Source: Mycobacterium colombiense (lineage in GTDB: Bacteria > Actinomycetota > Actinomycetes > Mycobacteriales > Mycobacteriaceae). Taken from it: 64,000 bases of DNA. Numbering within the stretch: position 1 is the stretch's first letter; each line of letters begins with the position of its first letter. The stretch spans positions 1-64,000 of the forward strand of contig NZ_MBEI01000062.1 in the NCBI RefSeq assembly GCF_001953985.1, written 5' to 3'. The notes under the pieces were generated by a model. It was given only the letters and a program-made list of their open reading frames with translations. It was not told the origin of the DNA and ran no database searches. Position numbers and translations under genes: made by a program. Positions 25,478 through 33,401 of this stretch are shown here, piece after piece.

Positions 25478-26098
25478 ATGAGAATCACCGCCCGCCCGAT
25501 TCGCAGCATGGCCGCGCTGCTGGCCCTGTGTACCGCCGTCGGGATGCCCGCGGCGGGCGCCGATGCCACGCTGCCCGCGATGACCTCCAGCGGCGCCGGG
25601 CCGATCATCGGCGGCGGCTCGGCCGCCGCGCAGGGAATCTCGCAGCAGCTCTTCAGCTTTGGCAACCCCAACGTGGTCCAGGAGGTGGACGGCTCGGACG
25701 CGGCGCAATTCATCACGGCCGCGGCCGGGACCGCCAACCAGCAGCTCGCGGGTCCCTTCTCGCTGCTGCGCCGGGCGTTGACCTGCCAGACCGACAACGC
25801 CGGATTCGGCGCCCGAGCCTATCGGCGCAACGACGGGCAGTGGGGCGGCGCTATGTTGGTCGCGGCCAAGAGCGCTACCCCGAACGTCGACAGCCTGGTC
25901 GCCTGCGCCAAGACCAACTGGCGCAGAACGGCAGCCGGCGGTGAAGCCGCGATGTGCGACAACGGCTGGACGACCCCCACCTCCTACGAAAGCCGCCGTG
26001 GCGAGACCTATTACATCCTGCTCGCCGGCACCGCCGCCGACTTCTGCAGCCAACTCAACGCCAAGTACAAGAGCGACGCCAACGCGTGGCCCTTCTAG
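25478..26098 (+). CDS. secreted protein of unknown function
   Basis: 206 aa. A signal peptide (residues 1-28) is cleaved after AGA-DA. The mature part has a Gly/Ser-rich start (GAGPIIGGGSAAAQG) and four cysteines (LTCQTD, VACAKTNW, AMCDNGW, DFCSQL), probably two disulfides. No enzyme motif. Five bases after the TetR gene with AAAGG before the ATG. Position near fadE7 matches the secreted Rv0398c product of M. tuberculosis; the function is unknown. Confidence 0.8.
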   Translation: MRITARPIRSMAALLALCTAVGMPAAGADATLPAMTSSGAGPIIGGGSAAAQGISQQLFSFGNPNVVQEVDGSDAAQFITAAAGTANQQLAGPFSLLRRALTCQTDNAGFGARAYRRNDGQWGGAMLVAAKSATPNVDSLVACAKTNWRRTAAGGEAAMCDNGWTTPTSYESRRGETYYILLAGTAADFCSQLNAKYKSDANAWPF

Positions 26099-26478
26099 GC
26101 CGAGTTGAGGTGCCGCCGAGCGGCCGGTGAAACCAATTGCCCGCTTGACGGTTTCGCCGCGGCATCGCCGCCGCCGATTTGGTCGCCGATTTGAATTCAT
26201 ATCCGGCTGGCGCACATCGCCGCCTTGCAGCGGGAAATTAGCGTCCCAATATAGCCGCGCCGACTTAGCCGCGCAGGATATTTCCATTTCTTACCGGCGC
26301 ACGATTTGCTGGAATTCCATTCGCGCCGAGTCGGCCGCATCCGGCCGGCGATCTCGACTGATCCGTTTGACGAACCGGACGGCGATCTTCGCGAAATCCC
26401 TTATCTACGAGTCGTTGAGCACGTAAGCTAACCGGCGTCGGGCATCAGACAATCGTCTCCCAGACGAAGGGGGTTCTT
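26099..26478. other. intergenic stretch, no gene seen
   Basis: 380 bases of lower GC than the flanks. A 99-codon rightward frame (26127-26426) is rich in Arg/Ser/Ile, has no ribosome binding site and no domain, and is judged non-coding. The end of the stretch should contain the promoter of the small gene at 26479. Confidence 0.55.
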
Positions 26479-26604
26479 ATGTCACGTCGTACCGGCAAAA
26501 TTGTCCTCGCCTTGGTCATCGCCCTCGCAGCACCAATGACCTCGGCGTGCACGGTTCCGCTCGTTATCGATTGCGGACCCGGTTTGACCTGCACCGGCGG
26601 ATAG
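26479..26604 (+). CDS. 41-aa exported cysteine peptide, possible lipoprotein
   Basis: A 41-codon gene. Positive start MSRRTGK, hydrophobic core IVLALVIALAAP, then MTSAC (Cys 24), and a short tail with two more cysteines ending CGPGLTCTGG before TAG. AAGGGGG lies 6 bases before the ATG. The layout of basic N-terminus, hydrophobic segment and Cys suggests a Sec or lipoprotein signal, although TSAC is a poor lipobox (Thr at -3). The mature peptide would be only 17-18 residues. Too short for routine annotation; the function is unknown. Confidence 0.55.
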   Translation: MSRRTGKIVLALVIALAAPMTSACTVPLVIDCGPGLTCTGG

Positions 26605-26973
26605 CAGTGCAGTAACCGAAGGGGCCGCAAAGTAATCAGCGGTTTTTCTTCGGATATACCTTCGCGTATAGCGAAGTCCAACAGGTGACCGGCCGGAGCC
26701 GCGACAAGGGTCGCCGATCCAGCGCGACTCCGGCCGGGATCCTGCATCACACAAGGTATTTCGGTCGCCTTGGCGCGCGCACCCACGAGAAGTGCCGAGA
26801 CCCGACTCCTTGCAACGGCTTTCGCATGCGGTGCCCCCTGGGCCGCTTGCGGTTGCCGCGCGCGGCGCTCCGGTATTCGAAGGATTGCCTCGCCTTTCTC
26901 CCGGGTGGCGTCGTACGGTGGACATGCGCTGGGAAGATTGATCCCCAGGCCCACGCGTGCAGAAGGGACAGGC
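26605..26973. other. ndhA upstream region with an imperfect dyad
   Basis: 369 bases with no convincing gene. At 26648-26676 the sequence CTTCGGATATAC-CTTC-GCGTATAGCGAAG forms an imperfect inverted repeat that could terminate the small gene or serve as an operator for ndhA. The in-frame extension of ndhA into this region is not used because it is Arg-rich and has no flavoprotein homology. Confidence 0.45.
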
Positions 26974-28353
26974 ATGTCGCGCCATCGTGTCGTCATCATC
27001 GGAAGCGGCTTCGGCGGACTGTCCGCGGCCAAGGCGCTCAGGCGCGCCGACGTCGATATCACCGTGATCTCGAGAACGACTACGCACCTGTTCCAGCCGC
27101 TGCTGTATCAGGTGGCCACCGGAATCCTGTCCGAGGGCGACATCGCGCCGACCACCCGACTCATCCTGCGCCGCCAGCAGAACGTGCGGGTGCTGTGGGG
27201 CGACGTCTCGGCCATCGACCTCGCCGCGAAGACGGTCAAATCCCACCTGATGGGCATGGACACGGTGACGCCGTACGACAGCCTGATCGTGGCCGCCGGC
27301 GCGCAGCAGTCCTATTTCGGCCACGACGAGTACGCCGCCTTCGCGCCCGGGATGAAGAGCATCGACGACGCCCTGGAACTGCGGGGCCGCATCCTCGGCG
27401 CGTTCGAGGCCGCCGAGGTCGCCATCGATCCGGCCGAGCGCAAACGCCGGTTGACCTTCGTGGTGGTCGGGGCCGGGCCCACTGGCGTCGAGCTGGCGGG
27501 CGAGATCGTCCAACTGGCCGAGCGCACCCTGGCCGGGGCATTCCGGACGATCACCCCCAGCGAATGCCGCGTCATCCTGCTGGACGCGGCGCCCGCGGTG
27601 CTGCCGCCGATGGGTCCCAAGCTCGGCCTCAAGGCGCAGCGGCGGCTGGAGAAGATGGACGTCGAGGTCCAGCTCAACGCGATGGTGTCCGCGGTCGACT
27701 ACATGGGCATCACGATCAAGGAGAAGGACGGCAGCGAACGCCGCATCGAATGCGCGTGCAAGGTCTGGGCGGCCGGGGTGCAAGCCAGCTCGCTGGGCGC
27801 GATGATCGCCGAGCAGTCCGACGGAACCGAAACCGACCGCGCCGGAAGGGTGATCGTCGAACCCGACCTCACCGTCAAGGGACACCCGTACGTCTTCGTG
27901 GTCGGCGACCTGATGTCGGTGCCCGGCGTTCCGGGCATGGCGCAGGGCGCGATCCAGGGCGCCAAATACGCGGCCACCCTCATCAAGCAGGCCGTCAAGG
28001 GACACGACAATCCGGCCGAACGCAAGCCGTTCAAGTACGTCAACAAGGGCAGCATGGCCCTGATATCCCGCTACAGCGCCGTCGCGCAGGTCGGCAAGGT
28101 GGAGTTCGCCGGATTCGTCGCCTGGCTGGCGTGGCTGCTGCTGCACCTGTACTACCTGATCGGCCACCGCAACCGCATCGCCGCCATGTTCGCCTGGGGC
28201 ATCTCGTTCCTGGGCCGCACCCGCGGCCAGATGGCCATCACCAGCCAGATGATCTACGCCCGGCCGGTCGTGGACTGGCTGGAGCGCCAGGCGCAGGACG
28301 GCACCCTGGCTGCGGCCGAGCACGTCGACTCGGCCGAGAAACAGGCCGGCTAG
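26974..28353 (+). CDS. ndhA: type II NADH dehydrogenase
   Basis: 459 aa non-proton-pumping NADH:menaquinone oxidoreductase. FAD Rossmann motif VVIIGSGFGGLSAAKAL (6-22), quinone/FAD region HLFQPLLYQVATG, NADH Rossmann motif VVVGAGPTGVELAGEI (about 163-178), and the second FAD motif PYVFVVGDLMSVPG (about 303-316). A C-terminal amphipathic stretch (WLAWLLLHLYYLIGHRNR) attaches it to the membrane. ATG 26974 has AGAAGGGA upstream. Its stop shares the bases CTAG with the convergent metZ stop. Matches Rv0392c by position. Confidence 0.92.
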   Translation: MSRHRVVIIGSGFGGLSAAKALRRADVDITVISRTTTHLFQPLLYQVATGILSEGDIAPTTRLILRRQQNVRVLWGDVSAIDLAAKTVKSHLMGMDTVTPYDSLIVAAGAQQSYFGHDEYAAFAPGMKSIDDALELRGRILGAFEAAEVAIDPAERKRRLTFVVVGAGPTGVELAGEIVQLAERTLAGAFRTITPSECRVILLDAAPAVLPPMGPKLGLKAQRRLEKMDVEVQLNAMVSAVDYMGITIKEKDGSERRIECACKVWAAGVQASSLGAMIAEQSDGTETDRAGRVIVEPDLTVKGHPYVFVVGDLMSVPGVPGMAQGAIQGAKYAATLIKQAVKGHDNPAERKPFKYVNKGSMALISRYSAVAQVGKVEFAGFVAWLAWLLLHLYYLIGHRNRIAAMFAWGISFLGRTRGQMAITSQMIYARPVVDWLERQAQDGTLAAAEHVDSAEKQAG

Positions 28354-29576
28354 CTCAGCGCCCGATCGATGTCGGCGATCAGATCGTCGGTGCCTTCCAG
28401 CCCGACGGAGATGCGCACCACGCCGTCACCGAGCCCGATCGCCGCGCGACCCTCCGGGCCCATGGCCCGGTGCGTGGTGGTCGCGGGATGCGTGACAAGG
28501 GATTTGGCGTCGCCGAGATTGTTCGAGATGTCGATCAGCTGCAGCTTGTCCAGCACCTCGAAGGCGCGCCCCTTGGCCGCGCTGTCCGGGCAGTCGAGCG
28601 CGAAGGTGATCACCGTTCCCCCGCCGGACATCTGGCGCTTGGCCAGGTCGTATTGCGGGTGCGAGGACAGGTACGGGTAGCGGACCCAGCTCACCGCCGG
28701 ATGGCTCTCCAAGAATTCGGCGATCCGGAAGGCCGAGGAATTGCTGTGCTCCACCCGGACCGCCAGCGTCTCAAGCCCTTTCACCAGCACCCAGGCATTG
28801 AACGCGCTCATCGCCGGGCCGGTGTGCCGCATCAGCTTCTGCACGGGGCCGTCGATGTACTCCTTGTCGCCCAGGATGGCCCCGCCGAGCACCCGGCCCT
28901 GACCGTCGATGTGCTTGGTTCCGGAGTACACCACCACGTCGACCCCGAGCGGAATGCCCTGCTGCAGCAGCGGTGTGGCAAAGACGTTGTCCAGCACCAC
29001 TTTTGCACCCGCGGGGTGGGCAAGTTCGCACACCGTGGCGATGTCCACCAGTGACTGCATCGGATTCGACGGCGTCTCGAAGAACACCGCCGTGGTGGGC
29101 ACCGACAACGCCTGTTCCCACTGCGCCAGGTCGTCGCCGTCGACGAAGACGGTTTCGACACCCCAGCGCGGCAGGATCTCGTTGCACACCACGAAGCACG
29201 AGCCGAACAGGCTGCGCGAGGCGACCAGCCGGTCCCCCGCACCCAGCAGCGCACCCAGCGAGGTGAACACCGCGGCCATGCCGCTCGCGGTGGCGAAGGC
29301 CGCAGGCGCCCCTTCGAGCAGGCGCAGCCGCTCCTCGAACATCGTCACTGTCGGGTTGCCGTAGCGCGAGTAGACGAAGTGGTCCACCTCGCCGGTGAAC
29401 GACTGCTCCGCAATCGCCGCCGTCTCGTAGACGTAGCCCGACGTCAGATACATCGCCTCGGCGGTCTCGTCGAATCCCGACCGCAACAGCCCGCCGCGCA
29501 CGCCGATGGTCGCCTGGCTGACTCCCTCAGGCAGCGCCGCGGGCGTGCGAACGGAGTCGTCGTCGGCTGGGGTCAT
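28350..29576 (-). CDS. metZ: O-succinylhomoserine sulfhydrylase
   Basis: 408 aa PLP enzyme making homocysteine from O-succinylhomoserine and sulfide. PLP Lys in VVYSGTKHIDGQG (about residue 216), PLP-phosphate contacts SRYGNPT and ASGMAAV, and C-terminal VRISVGLEGTDDLIADID. The ATG at 29576 is chosen; longer frames overlap the rhodanese gene. It follows the rhodanese gene by 7 bases, so sulfur transfer and methionine synthesis are co-transcribed. Matches Rv0391. Confidence 0.94.
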   Translation of the reverse strand: MTPADDDSVRTPAALPEGVSQATIGVRGGLLRSGFDETAEAMYLTSGYVYETAAIAEQSFTGEVDHFVYSRYGNPTVTMFEERLRLLEGAPAAFATASGMAAVFTSLGALLGAGDRLVASRSLFGSCFVVCNEILPRWGVETVFVDGDDLAQWEQALSVPTTAVFFETPSNPMQSLVDIATVCELAHPAGAKVVLDNVFATPLLQQGIPLGVDVVVYSGTKHIDGQGRVLGGAILGDKEYIDGPVQKLMRHTGPAMSAFNAWVLVKGLETLAVRVEHSNSSAFRIAEFLESHPAVSWVRYPYLSSHPQYDLAKRQMSGGGTVITFALDCPDSAAKGRAFEVLDKLQLIDISNNLGDAKSLVTHPATTTHRAMGPEGRAAIGLGDGVVRISVGLEGTDDLIADIDRALS

Positions 29577-29583
29577 CGCCGGT

Positions 29584-30024
29584 TCAGCCCTGTTTCCAGG
29601 GCAATCCAATGGCGCGCCAGCCCGTCTCACCCCGGTGGCCGTTGGCGTCGAGCTGGCCCTCGAAGCCGTCCAGGATGTTGTAGGCCGGCGTGATGCCGAG
29701 CTCGGTGGCAACCTCGGCGGCGCCGATGGAACGGTTTCCGGAGCGACACAGGAACAGCACCGGCCGCTGCGCGTCGCCTTCGGCCGGCGCCACCTGCTCG
29801 CGCAGCTGGTCGCCGAAGTTCGCGTTGTGCCGTCCGTCGGACGAATTCCACTCCAGGAACAACACCTCACGGCCGAGGCTGGACAGATCGGGCACACCGA
29901 CGAACCGCCATTCGGCGTCGGTCCGCACGTCGACCAGCACGGCGTTGGGGTTGTCGCTGAGCAGCTTCCATGCCTCCAGGGGAGAGATGTCCCCGGCGTA
30001 GGAGTGTGCGCGATCTGTGCTCAT
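29584..30024 (-). CDS. rhodanese-like sulfurtransferase
   Basis: 146 aa single rhodanese domain. Active-site loop LCRSGNRSIGAAE with the persulfide Cys near residue 93, and the entry motif AVLVDVRTDAEWRFVG. It probably passes sulfane sulfur into the metZ-directed assimilation route. Upstream gene of the pair. Matches Rv0390, which in M. tuberculosis is next to purT; here 10 kb of accessory genes separates them. Confidence 0.9.
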   Translation of the reverse strand: MSTDRAHSYAGDISPLEAWKLLSDNPNAVLVDVRTDAEWRFVGVPDLSSLGREVLFLEWNSSDGRHNANFGDQLREQVAPAEGDAQRPVLFLCRSGNRSIGAAEVATELGITPAYNILDGFEGQLDANGHRGETGWRAIGLPWKQG

Positions 30025-30109
30025 GCTCGTATTCCCTCGTTGTGCTCGTTGTCAGCCACACTATCCGCGCCGAGCGGCCCGCCTGCAGGGGGCTCTGACC
30101 ATTGCAGAC

Positions 30110-31051
30110 TTAGGAACGCTCGGCGTGAGCGGCGACCCAAGCGTCGACTTGTGTCCACGTTCGTTCGAGCCAGGGGCCCATTCGAGCGGGCGGCGGAATA
30201 CGACCGGCCGGCAACACAACCGTGCGGATGAGCAATTGCCGATGTATGGGTAGCTGCCACCAGGGTCGGGCCCGCCCGTCGGCGCAGAATCCGTTATGGG
30301 TCACCAGCAGAATGTTGGCTTTCGGGGCGCCCGCCACTGCTGCGGCCACGCCGCCACTGCGCGGTGGCAGCGTGTGGGATTGCCGCAACGCACGCCGAGC
30401 CGCGCGGAAGCCGCGGGTGGCGCGGAGTTGGGTGATCGCGTCGCGCCATCGCGGCCAACTGAAATTGGCACCCTCGGGGAACAGCAGCATCGCCTGGCCG
30501 CCGACAAGCGATTTAGCCAGATCGCGGATTTGTCTGCGCGCGCGGTCGCCGCGACCGAGAAAGCACAGGCCTCCCAGTTCGCCGGCGAAGTCGAGTACGG
30601 GCTCACACTGAAGGATGGCTTTGAGCACGATCCTCAGCTGCAGCCGGTATTCGATTACGAGCAGCCACGCCACCAGCACGCTGTCTCCCGGACCGCAATG
30701 GCGTGACAGCACGATGAGCGGCTGATCGCGCGGGAGGTCGTCCGGAGTCGTCGAGGCGGGGTCGAGGACGACCTCCACATCGAGAATTTTGCGCGCCACG
30801 GCATAAACGAAAGTGAGGATGCCCTCCATGAGTTGGTCGCAATCCCGGTTTCCACCTAAAAGCTTTGCGAGCGTGCGCAGTTCGATGAGGGCGTACGCCA
30901 GCAGTGCACCGACCGTGCGCGGGAGTCGACTCGACCGGGTAAGCAGGCCCGTGATGCCTGCGGTGGCCAGCAGCAGCGGCCCCGACAACAAGATGGCAAC
31001 CATCAAGATGGTCACTAATGGCACCGTGAACGCGCGACGTAGCCACCTCAT
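30110..31051 (-). CDS. PlsC-like 1-acylglycerol-3-phosphate acyltransferase family protein
   Basis: 313 aa. N-terminal membrane anchor (about 8-36). Acyltransferase motif I is SRHCGPGDS (HX4D) and motif III reads FPEGANFS in place of PEGT. It would transfer an acyl group to a lysophospholipid or glycerol phosphate at the inner membrane. The start overlaps the patatin gene stop (ATGA), so a lipase and an acyltransferase are made together, suggesting deacylation/reacylation of membrane lipids. First gene in from the rhodanese side of the accessory block. Confidence 0.82.
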   Translation of the reverse strand: MRWLRRAFTVPLVTILMVAILLSGPLLLATAGITGLLTRSSRLPRTVGALLAYALIELRTLAKLLGGNRDCDQLMEGILTFVYAVARKILDVEVVLDPASTTPDDLPRDQPLIVLSRHCGPGDSVLVAWLLVIEYRLQLRIVLKAILQCEPVLDFAGELGGLCFLGRGDRARRQIRDLAKSLVGGQAMLLFPEGANFSWPRWRDAITQLRATRGFRAARRALRQSHTLPPRSGGVAAAVAGAPKANILLVTHNGFCADGRARPWWQLPIHRQLLIRTVVLPAGRIPPPARMGPWLERTWTQVDAWVAAHAERS

Positions 31052-31875
31052 AGCCGCGCCTTGAGGTAGTCGCGCGTTGCGTCATAAGCGAGTTCGGCTC
31101 GTCCTGCGATCCGGCGGGTATCACGGTAGCGCAGGTTCGACCACGTCGCGGGGGACCGCTGGGGCAACCCGGTCGGAAGCACGTGGACCGCCACTTCCGA
31201 TCCCACTCGTTCGAGATCGCTGAGAAACCGATGGCGCCGCGAGATCTCGAAGGCGACGAATGCGACCTCCCACAAAAATCGTGGTGCGGTGAGATCTTCC
31301 TCCAAGCGCCCCACGTGCAAGACCCACACGGTGTCCGCGCCGCGGGCGACCGCCCTGCCCAGCGGGATGCTGTTCACGAGGCCGCCGTCGAGAAAGTGCT
31401 CATCGCCGATACGCACCGGCGGGAAGACGCCGGGCAGCGCGCACGACGCGAGCACGGGCTCGACCAATTCGCCGCTGTCGAACCAGTGCTCACGGGCACG
31501 TTCGATACTGGCCGCCACGCACTCGAACGGCACGGCGAGATCCTCGAATGTTCCCGCCGGGAGGTGGTCCTGCAGCGTCCGGCGGAGAGCGCCATTGCCA
31601 TGCAGCGCCGTTCTGCGGCTCACCAGGCCGGCGATCCGGCCGACGAGCGAACCGTCGAACATGTCGGTCCGGCCGAGTGCCTCCCACATCTCCAATAAGC
31701 GTTGCGCACCCTCCGGTGTCGGGTCCGCGGCGATGGCCGCACCGTTGATCGCGCCAACCGACGTGCCGCACACTAACTCTGGCTGCACTCCCGCCTCCAG
31801 CAGTGCGCGCGCCATGCCGACTTCGGCGGCGCCGAGCATGCCGCCCCCGCCCAGCACGAACGCGTGGAACGTCAT
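31048..31875 (-). CDS. patatin-like phospholipase
   Basis: 275 aa from the ATG at 31875. Oxyanion loop GGGGMLGAAEVG (9-20), nucleophile elbow GTSVG (near 43), and the catalytic Asp in FLDGGLVNSIPLG (near 163): a complete patatin Ser-Asp dyad. Similar cytosolic or membrane-associated proteins hydrolyse phospholipids or triacylglycerol. Its stop overlaps the PlsC-like gene. A GGGTAT hexamer 14-9 bases before the ATG resembles a SigF -10 box, but no matching -35 is seen and the distance is short. Confidence 0.88.
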   Translation of the reverse strand: MTFHAFVLGGGGMLGAAEVGMARALLEAGVQPELVCGTSVGAINGAAIAADPTPEGAQRLLEMWEALGRTDMFDGSLVGRIAGLVSRRTALHGNGALRRTLQDHLPAGTFEDLAVPFECVAASIERAREHWFDSGELVEPVLASCALPGVFPPVRIGDEHFLDGGLVNSIPLGRAVARGADTVWVLHVGRLEEDLTAPRFLWEVAFVAFEISRRHRFLSDLERVGSEVAVHVLPTGLPQRSPATWSNLRYRDTRRIAGRAELAYDATRDYLKARL

Positions 31876-32005
31876 CCACCAGGTATACCCACTCAACCGC
31901 TGCACATTCCGCTGCGGTCTCCTGCCCGGGCGTGCTCGACGGGGACTATCGCCGGCGATACGGCGCGGTGTCGAATCAATTGGGCTTCAAGGAGTATGAG
32001 GTGAT

Positions 32006-33013
32006 TCATTGCTGACTGGTGTCTGACTTCGTCTGGTACGCGACCCGTAGCCGTTGTTCGGGCCGCTGGGCTTCCGCCCGCAGGGCGTCGGTGTAGTAGG
32101 TCTTATCGGCCTCGGTGAGGGGAGGCTGGACGATGCTTCGGGGCCATAGGTGTCGCGCGCGAACGGCGTCGACCTCCATCGCGTAAACGATGACGGTTGC
32201 CTGAAGCGCGAGCCAAGCCAGGAGCCCCAGAACCACTCCGAACATCCCGGCGACCGCCTGAGCGTGACGAAGTTGGTGGGTGACGATGACCCCGGCCGCG
32301 GTGAGCAGGACCTGCCACCCCAATGCACTGATCGCAGCGCCGAAGATCATCGAACGGGTCGACACCTGGCCGGCCGCCGCAACCCGGAAGAGGATGAGGA
32401 AGAAGCCGAAACCCAACGCCGTCCCGACGCCGAGGCTGACGATGCGCGCCGGCAGGCCACCAAAACCGAGCGATGCGGCGATCCCCGCGGCGGTGCTGGC
32501 AGCACCGGTGACCGCCACGATGAGGCCCAGCAGCAAGAGCAGCCCGACGGTCCTCGCGTAGCGAGGGAAGAAGCCGGGCCGGTCGGCTTTGGGCACGGCC
32601 CACACCGTGTTGAGGGTCTTCTGCAAGGCATGGGCGAACCCCCGGCCCCCGATCAGGGCCCCACCGATCCCGATGACCAACGACGGCAATGTGCCGCTGA
32701 GATGTTCCACCCCGAGCTGATCGTGAATCTGGCCGCCGATGATGGGAAATTCAGCGAGCGCCGAACTGACGGCCTTCTGATGCAACCCGGGATGGCTGCG
32801 CAACGTCACCCCGAGCACCGCGCTGAACGCCAACAGGAGAGGAAACGTCGCAAGAAAGGAGTTATAAGCCAGCAGGGACACGAGGTGTCCGGCTTCGTCG
32901 TCGCCGAATTTCTTGATTACCGCGATCGGGAACCCGACGACGGTGTGCCGCTGTTGCCAGCGGTCAAACCGACGAACGATCCGCTCGGCCGGATTTGTAG
33001 CGGTATCGCTCAT
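32006..33013 (-). CDS. YihY/BrkB-family membrane protein
   Basis: 335 aa with six predicted membrane segments (about 50-72, 105-125, 155-178, 190-210, 225-247 and 255-280). Family pattern: AYNSFLATFPLLLAFSAVLG near the first helix and GGRGFAHALQKTLNTVW after the second. Misleadingly called ribonuclease BN in older annotation. Function unknown; transport or envelope integrity is proposed for relatives. An upstream GGGTAT on its strand (33055-33050) is SigF -10-like, with the best -35 candidate at a non-standard 19-base spacing. Confidence 0.87.
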   Translation of the reverse strand: MSDTATNPAERIVRRFDRWQQRHTVVGFPIAVIKKFGDDEAGHLVSLLAYNSFLATFPLLLAFSAVLGVTLRSHPGLHQKAVSSALAEFPIIGGQIHDQLGVEHLSGTLPSLVIGIGGALIGGRGFAHALQKTLNTVWAVPKADRPGFFPRYARTVGLLLLLGLIVAVTGAASTAAGIAASLGFGGLPARIVSLGVGTALGFGFFLILFRVAAAGQVSTRSMIFGAAISALGWQVLLTAAGVIVTHQLRHAQAVAGMFGVVLGLLAWLALQATVIVYAMEVDAVRARHLWPRSIVQPPLTEADKTYYTDALRAEAQRPEQRLRVAYQTKSDTSQQ

Positions 33014-33143
33014 CGTTCATCCCTCGCCGTCCCACCACCCTTCGCAGTGGGATACCCGAGAACCCAACGCTTGCACCAACTATGAGCCGCTCGGTGTGAC
33101 CGCAGCGAGCGACAGATTTGGAACGATTGCCTGGTAGACAGAC

Positions 33144-33168
33144 GTTAAATAGCGCTCGCGGCGGGTAT
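33144..33168 (+). promoter_or_regulatory. SigF-like promoter of the small membrane protein gene
   Basis: GTTA (33144-33147), a 15-base spacer and GGGTAT (33163-33168) match the mycobacterial SigF pattern GTTT-N15-17-GGGTA except for the last -35 base. It gives a leader of about 20 bases containing TAAGGAGAG before the ATG at 33195. Confidence 0.55.
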
Positions 33169-33194
33169 TCCTCTTTCCTGTAAGGAGAGTCAAC

Positions 33195-33401
33195 ATGCGA
33201 GTGTTGAATGGATTACTGGGAACGGTGTTAGGCATCCTCACAGCTGTGCTCGGCGTGGTGTTAGGGATCCTTGCGGCGGTGGTCTGGCTCGTCGGCTTGG
33301 TGCTGTGCGTGACAGTCCTTCTGATTCCGCTTGGGATACCGGTCATGAAGCTCGGCGGCCGCCTTTTCGCTCTTGCCGGTAATCTGATGCATACCCCGTA
33401 A
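33195..33401 (+). CDS. small hydrophobic membrane protein
   Basis: 68 aa, almost entirely two membrane helices (about 5-30 and 32-55), rich in Leu/Val/Gly, with the tail PVMKLGGRLFALAGNLMHTP. TAAGGAG sits 9 bases before the ATG and a SigF-like promoter is just upstream, so it is a real gene. No family recognised; its composition resembles small stress-induced membrane proteins. Confidence 0.75.
   Translation: MRVLNGLLGTVLGILTAVLGVVLGILAAVVWLVGLVLCVTVLLIPLGIPVMKLGGRLFALAGNLMHTP

Noticed and set aside
26127..26426. 99-codon frame after the secreted protein gene
   Set aside because: No initiation signal, unusual composition and no domain; treated as intergenic.
26770..26973. 68-residue extension of NdhA
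   Set aside because: Arg/Ala-rich without flavoprotein features; the FAD motif starts right after the ATG at 26974.
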